The translations under genes and the position numbers were made by a program. DNA of 64,000 nt, taken from positions 16,505,001-16,569,000 of the forward strand of contig NC_079885.1 of the NCBI RefSeq assembly GCF_029227915.1. Direction: 5' to 3'. Under the pieces are notes generated by a model. It did not search any database, had not been told where the DNA came from, and saw only the letters and a program-made list of their open reading frames with translations. Within the stretch, counting starts at the first letter, position 1, and each line of letters starts with the position of its first letter. This stretch comes from Hydractinia symbiolongicarpus. Lineage: Eukaryota; Cnidaria; Hydrozoa; Anthoathecata; Hydractiniidae. Positions 9,639 through 20,340 of this stretch are shown here, one piece after another.

Positions 9639-12600
9639 AGTCTTAATGGAATATGACGTCTCAAGTCCTTTTCCTTGACGCCATGGCTTAAGAACACTCT
9701 TAGCTACGTGCACAGTCCCCTGTAAGCCGTATTATTGCCGTCGCAGCCTAATAAAGGCCTTAGACGTAAACCACGTGCTTTCACGCTCCCGGCCAGGCTA
9801 CCATTGATCCAGTCCTTCAAGTCTCAATGGACTACGACTTGCCAAGTCGTTCTCCTTAGCGTCATGGCTATAGAACACTGTTAACTACGCGCACAGTCCT
9901 CTAATGGCTGTAATATGGCCATTTGCAGCCTAATAAAGGCGTTTTACGTAAATACCGTGATTCCACCACCCTCCGCGGGATACCATTAGTCTAGTCCTTC
10001 TAGTCCCAATGGACTACAACGTGCCAAGTCGTTTTCTTTAGGACCTTGGCGTTAGAAGACCGGCAACTACTAGCACAGTCCTCCAAATCCTGTAACATGG
10101 CCTTTTACAGACTAATAAAGGTCTTACACGCGAATCACGTTCTTCCACGCTCCCAGCCAGGCTACCATTGATCTAGTCCTTCGAGTCTCAATGGACTATG
10201 ACGTCCCAAGTCCTTTTCCTTGGCGCCATGGCTTTAGAGCACTGTGAACTATGTGCACAGCCCTCTAAATGCTGCAATATGTCCTTTTACAGACTAATAA
10301 AGGGCTTGCACGTAAATCACGTTCTTCCACGTCCCCAGCAAGGCTACCAATGGCCTATTGTTCCCAGTCTCAATGGACTACAACGTGCCAAGTCCTTTTC
10401 CTTGGCGCCATGGCTTTAGAACAATGTTAACTCCGTGCACAGCCCTCTAAAGGCAGTAATATGGCCATTTGCAGCCTAACAAAGGCCTTACACGTAAATC
10501 ACGTTCTTCCACGTCCCAAGCAAGGCTACCAATGGTCTAGTGTTCCCAGTCTTAATGGACTATGACGTCCCAAGTCCTTTTCCTTGGCGCCATGGCTATA
10601 GAACACTGTTAACTACGTGCACAGCCCCCTAAAGGCAGAAATATGGCCATTTGCAGCCTAATAAAGGCCTTACACGTAAATCACGTTCTTCCACGTCCCC
10701 AGCAAGGTTACCAATGGTCTAGTGTTCCCAGTCTTAATGGAATATGACGTCTCAAGTCCTTTTCCTTGACGCCATGGCTTTAGAACACTCTTAGCTACGT
10801 GCACAGCCCCCTGTAAGCCGTATTATTGCCGTCGCAGCCTAAAAAAGGCCTTAGACGTAAAACACGTACTTTCACGCTCCCGGCCAGGCTACCATTGATC
10901 TAGTCCTTCAAGTCTCAATGTACTCCGACTTGCCAAGTCGTTCTCCTTAGCGTCATGGCGTTAGAACACTGTTAACTACGTGTACGGCCCTTTGAACGCT
11001 GTAATATGGCCTTTTGCAGACTAATAAAGGCCTTACACGTAAACCACGTGCTTTTACGCTCCCAACCAGGCTACCATTGGTCTAGTGTTCTCAGTCTTAA
11101 TGGAATATGACGTCGCAAGTCAATTTCCTTGACGCCATGGCTTTAGTACACTGTTAACTCCGTGCAAAGCCCTCTAAGGGCTGTAATATGGCCATTTGCA
11201 GCCTAATAAAGGCGTTATACGTAAATACCGTCGTTCCAACGGCCTGCGCAGGTTACCATAGGAGTAGTCCTTCCAGTCTCAATGGACTATGACGTCCCAA
11301 GTCCTTTTCCTTGACGCCATGGCTATAGAACACTGTTAACTACGTGCACAGCCCTCTAAAGTCAATAATACGGCCTTTTGCAGCCTAATAAAGCCTTTAC
11401 ACGTAAATACTGTGATTCCACCACCCTCAGCGGGATACCATTAGTCTAGTCCTTCTAGTCCAAATGGACTACAACGTGCCAAGTTGTTTTCTTTGGCACC
11501 TTGGCGTTAGAAGACCGGCAACTACGAGCACAGTCCACCAAATCCTGTAACATGGCCTTTTACAGACTAATAAAGGCCTTGCACGTAAATCACGTTCTTC
11601 CACGTCGCCAGCAAGGCTACCAATGGCCTATTGTTCCCAGTCTCAATGGACTACAACGTGCCAAGTCCTTTTCCTTGGCGCTATGGCGTTAGAACACTGT
11701 TAACTACGTGTACGGCCCTTTGAACGCTGTAATATGGCCTTTTGCAGACTAATAAAGGCCTTACACGTAAACCACGTGCTTTTACGCTCCCAACCAGGCT
11801 ACCATTGGTCTAGTGTTCCCAGTCTTAATGGAATATGACGTCTCAAGTCCTTTTCCTTGACGCCATGGCTTTAGAACACTGTTAACTACGTGCACAGCCC
11901 TCTAAAGTCAGTAATATTGCCTTTCGCAGCCTAATCAAGGCCTAACACGTAAATCACGTTGTTCCACGTCCCCAGCAAGGCTACCAATGGTCTAGTGTTC
12001 CCAGTCTTAATGGAATATGACGTCCCAAGTCCTTTTCCTTGGCGCCATGGCTATAGAACACTGTTAACTACGTGTACGGCCCTTTGAACGCTGTAATATG
12101 GCCATTTGCAGCCTAATAAGGGCCTTACACGTAAATCACGTTCTTCCACGTCCCCAGCAAGGTTACCAATGGTCTAGTGTTCCCAGTCTTAATGGAATAT
12201 GACGTCTCAAGTCCTTTTCCTTGACGCCATGGCTTTAGAACACTCTTAGCTACGTGCACAGCCCCCTGTAAGCCGTATTATTGCCGTTGCAGCCTAAAAA
12301 AGGCCTTAGAAGTAAACCACGTACTTTCACGCTCCCGGCCAGGCTACCATTGATCTAGTCCTTCAAGTCTCAATGTACTCCGACTTGCCAAGTCGTTCTC
12401 CTTAGCGTCATGGCTTTAAAGCACTGTGAACTATGCGCACAGCCCTCTAAATGCTGCAATATGTCCTTTTACAGACTAATAAAGGCCTTGCACGTAAATC
12501 ACGTTCTTCCACGTCCCCAGCAAGGCTACCAATGGCCTATTGTTCCCAGTCTCAATGGACTACAACGTGCCAAGTCCTTTTCCTTGGCGCTATGGCGTTA

Positions 12601-12964
12601 GAACACTGTTAACTACGTGTACGGCCCTTTCAACGCGGTAATATGGCCTTTTGCAGACTAATAAAGGCCTTACACGTAAACCACGTGCTTTTACGCTCCC
12701 AACCAGGCTACCATTGGTCTAGTGTTCTCAGTCTCAATGGAATATGACGTCCCAAGTCATTTTCCTTGACGCCATGGCTTTAGTACACTGTTAACTCCGT
12801 GCAAAGCCCTCTAAGGGCTGTAATATGGCCATTTGCAGCCTAATAAAGGCGTTATACGTAAATCACGTCGTTCCAACGGCCTGCGCAGGTTACCATAGGA
12901 GTAGTCCTTCCAGTCTCAATGGACTATGACGTCCCAAGTCCTTTTCCTTGACGCCATGGCTATA
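9567..12964. repeat. Array segment 4: mixed HOR with a distant paralogue
   Basis: Continuous satellite with subtypes B, C/H/F hybrid, A/B hybrid, G/C hybrid, J, B, C, D, E, F, A and the rare variant at 11821-12002. The part 9480-10958 has a near-identical partner 34,770 bp downstream (44250-45728). Diagnostic shared marks are CTCTAATGGCTG near 9899, TTCTTTAGGACCTTGG near 10033 and a tandem J pair. Past 10958 the partner contains one extra C monomer, after which the match resumes with a shift of 34,952 bp. No other feature is seen. Confidence 0.82.
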
Positions 12965-13691
12965 GAACACTGTTAACTACGTGCACAGCCCTCTAAAGTC
13001 AGTAATACGGCCTTTTGCAGCCTAATAAAGCCTTTACACGTAAATACCGTGATTGCACGACCCCAGCAAGGTTACCAATGGTCTAGTGTTCCCAGTCTTA
13101 ATGGAATATGACGTTTCAAGTCCTTTTCCTTGACGCCATGGCTATAGAACACTCTTAGCTACGTGCACAGCCCCCTGTAAGCCGTATTATTGCCGTCGCA
13201 GCCTAATAAAGGCCTTAGACGTAAACCACGTGCTTTCACGCTCCCGGCCAGGCTACCATTGATCCAGTCCTTCAAGTCTCAATGGACTACGACTTGCCAA
13301 GTCGTTCTCCTTAGCGTCATGGCTATAGAACACTGTTAACTACGCGCACAGTCCTCTAAAGGCTGTAATATGGCCATTTGCAGCCTAATAAAGGCGTTAT
13401 ACGTAAATACCGTGATTCCACCACCCTCCGCGGGATACCATTAGTCTAGTCCTTCTAGTCCCAATGGACTACAACGTGCCAAGTCGTTTTCTTTGGCACC
13501 TTGGCGTTAGAAGACCGGCAACTACGAGCACAGTCCTCCAAATCCTGTAACATGGCCTTTTACAGACTAATAAAGGTCTTACACGCAAATCACGTTCTTC
13601 CACGCTCCCAGCCAGGCTACCATTGATCTAGTCCTTCGAGTCTCAATGGACTATGACGTCCCAAGTCCTTTTCCTTGGCGCCATGGCTTTA
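12965..13691. repeat. 727-bp four-monomer HOR, copy 1
   Basis: The unit is F (3' part GATTGCACGACCCC, at 13051), B, a C/H/F triple hybrid (13275-13456) and an A/B hybrid. GATTGCACGACCCC occurs at 13051, 13778 and 14505, exactly 727 bp apart. The boundaries given are approximate because copy 1 begins inside an F monomer with a slightly different start. Confidence 0.85.
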
Positions 13692-14418
13692 AAACACTGT
13701 TAACTACGTGCACAGCCCTCTAAAGTCAGTAATACGGCCTTTTGCAGCCTAATAAAGCCTTTACACGTAAATACCGTGATTGCACGACCCCAGCAAGGTT
13801 ACCAATGGTCTAGTGTTCCCAGTCTTAATGGAATATGACGTTTCAAGTCCTTTTCCTTGACGCCATGGCTATAGAACACTCTTAGCTACGTGCACAGCCC
13901 CCTGTAAGCCGTATTATTGCCGTCGCAGCCTAATAAAGGCCTTAGACGTAAACCACGTGCTTTCACGCTCCCGGCCAGGCTACCATTGATCCAGTCCTTC
14001 AAGTCTCAATGGACTACGACTTGCCAAGTCGTTCTCCTTAGCGTCATGGCTATAGAACACTGTTAACTACGCGCACAGTCCTCTAAAGGCTGTAATATGG
14101 CCATTTGCAGCCTAATAAAGGCGTTATACGTAAATACCGTGATTCCACCACCCTCCGCGGGATACCATTAGTCTAGTCCTTCTAGTCCCAATGGACTACA
14201 ACGTGCCAAGTCGTTTTCTTTGGCACCTTGGCGTTAGAAGACCGGCAACTACGAGCACAGTCCTCCAAATCCTGTAACATGGCCTTTTACAGACTAATAA
14301 AGGTCTTACACGCAAATCACGTTCTTCCACGCTCCCAGCCAGGCTACCATTGATCTAGTCCTTCGAGTCTCAATGGACTATGACGTCCCAAGTCCTTTTC
14401 CTTGGCGCCATGGCTTTA
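13692..14418. repeat. 727-bp four-monomer HOR, copy 2
   Basis: Repeats 12965-13691 almost exactly. Its first monomer starts G-like (CCTTGGCGCCATGGCTTTAA) and continues as F, so the repeated unit was joined through a G/F hybrid. The canonical C-D-E order is absent. Confidence 0.85.
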
Positions 14419-15145
14419 GAACACTGTTAACTACGTGCACAGCCCTCTAAAGTCAGTAATACGGCCTTTTGCAGCCTAATAAAGCCGTTACACATAAATA
14501 CCGTGATTGCACGACCCCAGCAAAGTTACCAATGGTCTAGTGTTCCCAGTCTTAATGGAATATGACGTCTCAAGTCCTTTTCCTTGACGCCATGGCTTAA
14601 GAACACTCTTAGCTACGTGCACAGCCCCCTGTAAGCCATATTATTGCCGTCGCAGCCTAATAAAGGCCTTAGACGTAAACCACGTGCTTTCACGCTCCCG
14701 GCCAGGCTACCATTGATCCAGTCCTTCAAGTCTCAATGGACTACGACTTGCCAAGTCGTTCTCCTTAGCGTCATGGCTATAGAACACTGTTAACTACGCG
14801 CACAGTCCTCTAAAGGCTGTAATATGGCCATTTGCAGCCTAATAAAGGCGTTATACGTAAATACCGTGATTCCACCACCCTCCGCGGGATACCATTAGTC
14901 TAGTCCTTCTAGTCCCAATAGACTACAACGTGCCAAGTCGTTTTCTTTGGCACCTTGGCGTTAGAAGACCGGCAACTACGAGCACAGTCCTCCAAATCCT
15001 GTAACATGGCCTTTTACAGACTAATAAAGGTCTTACACGCAAATCACGTTCTTCCACGCTCCCAGCCAGGCTACCATTGATCTAGTCCTTCGAGTCTCAA
15101 TGGACTATGACGTCCCAAGTCCTTTTCCTTGGCGCCATGGCTTTA
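14419..15145. repeat. 727-bp four-monomer HOR, copy 3
   Basis: A third copy at the same 727-bp spacing. Small differences include GCCGTTACACATAAATACC near 14484, CAGCAAAGTTACC near 14518 and GTAAGCCATATTATTGCC near 14631. It ends where the next monomer continues as G (GAACAATGTTAACTCCG) instead of F. Confidence 0.82.
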
Positions 15146-18100
15146 GAACAATGTTAACTCCGTGCACAGCCCTCTAAAGGCAGTAATATGGCCATTTGCA
15201 GCCTAATAAAGGCCTTACACGTAAATCACGTTCTTCCACGTCCCAAGCAAGGCTACCAATGGTCTAGTGTTCCCAGTCTTAATGGACTATGACGTCCCAA
15301 GTCCTTTTCCTTGGCGCCATGGCTTTAGAACAATGTTAACTCCGTGCACAGCCCTCTAAAGGCAGTAATATGGCCATTTGCAGCCTAATAAAGGCCTTAC
15401 ACGTAAATCACGTTCTTCCACGTCCCAAGCAAGGCTACCAATGGCCTATTGTTCCCAGTCTCAATGGACTACAACGTGCCAAGTCCTTTTCCTTGGCGCT
15501 ATGGCGTTAGAACACTGTTAACTACGTGTACGGCCCTTTGAACGCTGTAATATGGCCTTTTGCAGACTAATAAAGGCGTTACACGTCAACCACGTGCTTT
15601 TACGCTCCCAACCAGGTTACCATTGGTCTAGTGTTCTCAGTCTCAATGGAATATGACGTCCCAAGTCATTTTCCTTGACGCCATGGCTTTAGTACACTGT
15701 TAACTCCGTGCAAAGCCCTCTAAGGGCTGTAATATGGCCATTTGCAGCCTAATAAAGGCGTTATACGTAAATACCGTCGTTCCAACGGCCTGCGCAGGTT
15801 ACCATAGGAGTAGTCCTTCCGGTCTCAATGGACTATGACGTCCCAAGTCCTTTTCCTTGACGCCATGGCTATAGAACACTGTTAACTACGTGCACAGCCC
15901 TCTAAAGTCAGTAATACGGCCTTTTGCAGCCTAATAAAGCCTTTACACGTAAATACCGTGATTCCACCACCCTTCGCGGGATACCATTAGTCTAGTCCAT
16001 CTAGTCCCAATGGACTACAACGTGCCAAGTTGTTTTCTTTGGCACCTTGGCGTTAGAAGACCGGCAACTACGAGCACAGTCCTCCAAATCCTGTAACATG
16101 GGCTTTTACAGACTAATAAAGGTCTTACACGCAAATCACGTTCTTCCACGCTCCCAGCCAGGCTACCATTGATCTAGTCCTTCGAGTCTCAATGGACTAT
16201 GACGTCCCAAGTCCTTTTTCTTGGCGCCATGGCTGTAGAACACTGTTAACTACGTGCACAGCCCTCTAAAGGCAGTAATATGGCCATTTGCAGCCTAATA
16301 AAGGCCTTACACGTAAATCACGTTCTTCCACGTCCCCAGCAAGGTTACCAATGGTCTAGTGTTCCCAGTCTTAATGGAATATGACGTCTCAAGTCCTTTT
16401 CCTTGACGCCATGGCTTAAGAACACTCTTAGCTAGGTGCACAGCCCCCTGTAAGCCGTATTATTGCCGTCGCAGCCTAATAAAGGCCTTAGACGTAAACC
16501 ACGTGCTTTCACGCTCCCGGCCAGGCTACCATTGATCCAGTCCTTCCAGTCTCAATGGACTATAACGTCCCAAGTCCTTTTCCTTGACGCCATGGCTATA
16601 GAACACTGTTAACTACGTGCACAGCCCTCTAAAGTTAGTAATACGGCCTTTTGCAGCCTAATAAAGCCTTTACGCGTAAATACCGTGATTCCACCACCCT
16701 CCGCGGGATACCATTAGTCTAGTCCTTTCAGTCCCAATGGACTACAACGTGCCAAGCCGTTTTCTTTGGCACCTTGGCGTTAGAAGACCGGCAACTACGA
16801 GCACAGTCCTCCAAATACTGAAACATGGCCTTTTACAGACTAATAAAGGTCTTACACGTAAATCACGTTCTTCCACGCCCCCAGCAAGGTTACCAATGGT
16901 CTAGTGTTCCCAGTCTTAATGGAATATGACGTCTCAAGTCCTTTTCCTTGACGCCATGGCTTTAGAACACTCTTAGCTACGTGCACAGCCCCCTGTAAGC
17001 CGTATTATTGCCGTCGGAGCCTAATAAAGGCCTTAGACGTAAACCACGTGCTTTTACGCTCCCGGCGAGGCTACCATTGATCTAGTCCTTCAAGTCTCAA
17101 TGGACTCCGACTTGCCAAGTCGTTCTCCTTAGCGTCATGGCTTTAGAGCACCGTGAACTATGTGCAAAGCCCTCTAAAGGCTGTAATATGGCCATTTGCA
17201 GCCTGATAAAGGCATTATACGTAAATACCGTCGTTCCAACTGCCTGCGCAGGTTACCATAGGAGTAGTCCTTCCAGTCTCAATGGACTATAACGTTCCAA
17301 GTCCTTTTCCCTGACGCCATGGCTATAGAACACTGTTAACTACGTGCACAGTCCTCTAAAGTCAGTAATACGGCCTTTTGCAGGCTAATAAAGCCTTTAC
17401 ACGTAAATACCGTGATTCCACCACCCTCCGCCGGATACCATTAGTCTAGTCCTTCCAGTCCCAATGGAATACAACGTGCCAAGTCGTTTTCTTTGGCACC
17501 TTGGCGTTAGAAGACCGGCAACTACGCGCACAGTCCTCCAAATCCTGTAACATGGCCTTTTACAGACTAATAAAGGTCTTACACGTAAATCACGTTCTTC
17601 CACGCTCCCAGCCAGGCTACCATTGATCTAGTCCTTCGAGTCTCAATGGACTATGACGTCCCAAGTCCTTTTCCTTGGCGCCATGGCTTTAGAACAATGT
17701 TAACTCCGTGCACAGCCCTCTAAATGCTGTAACATGGCCTTTTGCAGACTAATAATGGCTTTAAACGTAAATACTGTCGTTCCACGTCCCCAGCAAGGCT
17801 ACCTATGGTCTAGTGTTCCCAGTCTTAATGGAATGTGACGTCCCAAGTCATTTTCCTTGACGCCATGGCTATAGAACACTGTTAACTACGTGCACAGCCC
17901 CCTAAAGGCAGAAATATGGCCATTTGCAGCCTAATAAAGGCCTTACACGTAAATCACGTTCTTCCACGTCCCCAGCAAGGCTACCAATGGCCTATTGTTC
18001 CCAGTCTCAATGGACTACAACGTGCCAAGTCCTTTTCCTTGGCGCTATGGCGTTAGAACACTGTTAACTACGTGTACGGCCCTTTGAACGCTGTAATATG

Positions 18101-20340
18101 GCCTTTTGCAGACTAATAAAGGCCTTACACGTAAACCACGTGCTTTTACGCTCCCAACCAGGTTACCATTGGTCTAGTGTTCTCAGTCTCAATGGAATAT
18201 GACGTCCCAAGTCATTTTCCTTGACGCCATGGCTTTAGTACACTGTTAACTCCGTGCAAAGCCCCCTGTAAGCCGTATTATTGCCGTCGCAGCCTAATAA
18301 AGGCCTTAGACGTAAACCACGTGCTTTCACGCTCCCGGCCAGGCTACCATTGATCCAGTCCTTCAAGTCTCAATGGACTCCGACTTGCCAAGTCGTTCTC
18401 CTTAGCGTCATGGCTATAGAACACTGTTAACTACGCGCACAGTCCTCTAAAGGCTGTAATATGGCCATTTGCAGCCTAATAAAGGCGTTATACGTAAATA
18501 CCGTTGTTCTACCTGCCTGCGCAGGTTACCATAGGAGTAGTCCTTCCAGTCTCAATGGACTATAACGTCCCAAGTCCTTTTCCTTGACGCCATGGCTATA
18601 GAACACTGTTAACTACGTGCACAGCCCTCTAAAGATAGTAATACGGCCTTTTGCAGCCTAATAAAGCCTTTACGCGTAAATACCGTGATTCCACCACCCT
18701 CCGCGGGATACCATTAGTCTAGTCCTTTCAATCCCAATGGACTACAACGTGCCAAGCCGTTTTCTTTGGCACCTTGGCGTTAGAGGACCGGCAACTACGA
18801 GCACAGTCCTCCAAATACTGAAACATGGCCTTTTACAGACTAATAAAGGTCTTACACGTAAATCACGTTCTTCCACGCCCCCAGCAAGGTTACCAATGGT
18901 CTAGTGTTCCCAGTCTTAATGGAATATGACGTCTCAAGTCCTTTTCCTTGACGCCATGGCTTTAGAACACTCTTAGCTACGTGCACAGCCCCCTGTAAGC
19001 CGTATTATTGCCGTCGGAGCCTAATAAAGGCCTTAGACGTAAACCACGTGCTTCCACGCTCCCACCAGGCTACCCATGATCTAGTCCTTCGAGTCTCAAT
19101 GGACTATGACGTCCCAAGTCCTTTTCCTTGGCGCCATGGCTTTAGAACACTGTTAACTCCGTGCACAGTCCTCTAAAGGCTGTAATATGGCCATTTGCAG
19201 CCTAATAAAGGCGTTATACGTAAATACCGTCGTACCACCTGCCTGCGCAGGTTACCATAGAAGTAGTCCTTCCAGTCTCAATGGACTATGACGCCCCAAA
19301 TCCTTTTCCTTGGTGCAATGGCTTTGGAACAATGTTAACTCCGTGCAAAGCCGTCTAAAGGCTGTAATATGGCAATTTGCAGCCTAATAAAGGCGTTATA
19401 CAAAAATACCGTCGTTCCAACTGCCTGCGCAGGTTACCATAGGAGTAGTCCTTCCAGTCTCAACAGACTATGACGTCCCAAGTCCTTTTCCTTGGCGCCA
19501 TGGCTATAGAACACTGTTAACTACGTGCAGAGCCCTCTAAAGTCAGTAATACGGCGTTTTGCAGCCTAATAAAGCCTTTACACGTAAATACCGTGATTTC
19601 ACCACCCTTCGCGGGATACCATTAGTCTAGTCCTTCCAGTCCCAATGGACTACAACGTGCCAAGTCGTTTTCTTTGGCACCTGGGCGTTAGAAGACCGGC
19701 AACTACGCGCACAATCCTCCAAATCCTGTAACATGGCCTTTTACAGACTAAAAAAGGTCTTACACGTAAATCACGTTTATCCACGTCCCCAGCAAGGTTA
19801 CCAATGGTCTAGTGTTCCCAGTCTTAATGAAATATGACGTCTCAAGTCCTTTTCCTTGACGCCATGGCTTTAAAACACTCTAAGCTACGTGCACAGCCCC
19901 CTGTGAGCCGTATTATTGCCGTCGCAGCCTAATAAAGGCCTTAGACGTAAACCACGTGCTTTCACGCTCCCGGCGAGGCTACCATTGATCTAGTCCTTCA
20001 AGTCTCAATGGACTCCGACTTGCCAAGTCGTTCTCCTTAGCGTCATGGCTTTAGAGCACCGTGAACTATGTGCACAGCCCTCTAAAGACAGTAATATGGC
20101 CATTTGCAGCCTAATAAAGGCCTTACACGTAAATCACGTTCTTCCACGTCCCAAGCAAGGCTACCAATGGTCTAGTGTTCCCAGTCTAAATGGACTACAA
20201 CGTGCCAAGTCCTTTTCCTTGGCGCTATGGCGTTAGAACACTGTTAACTACGTGAACGGCCCTTTGAACGCCGTAATATGGCCTTTTGCAGACTAATAAA
20301 GGCCTTACACGTAAACCACGTGCTTTTACGCTCCCAACCA
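15146..20340. repeat. Array segment 6: mixed HOR with hybrids and M
   Basis: Continuous satellite. Two G/J hybrids stand in tandem at the start, followed by D, E, F, A/B, J, B, F, A, B and a C/E hybrid (17093-17274). Then come F, A/B, G, D, an E/B hybrid (18185-18365), C/H, F, A, B, G/E, M (19274-19455), F, A, B, a C/J hybrid (20001-20182) and D. The stretch 16541-17052 is repeated at 18541-19052 (shift 2,000 bp), both carrying the rare AAATACTGAAACATGG. No gene or element is visible. Confidence 0.8.
19274..19455. repeat. Variant satellite monomer M (exemplar)
   Basis: An E-like monomer marked by GACGCCCCAAATCC, TTGGTGCAATGGC, TTGGAACAATG, AAAGCCGTC, TATGGCAATTTGC and TTATACAAAAATACC. Three palindromes of the consensus are lost: GGCGCC, TGGCCA and TACGTA. 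Only two other copies are seen, 29682-29863 and 35862-36043, and those two are related by the 6,180-bp duplication. The shared flanking order (B-G/E-M-F) shows that all three have a common source. Confidence 0.8.

Noticed and set aside
19593-19640. Possible rRNA, tRNA or telomere repeats among the GC-rich 3' ends
   Set aside because: No TTAGGG/TTTAGGG-type runs, cloverleaf-forming A/B boxes or rRNA motifs. These are ordinary F monomer ends.
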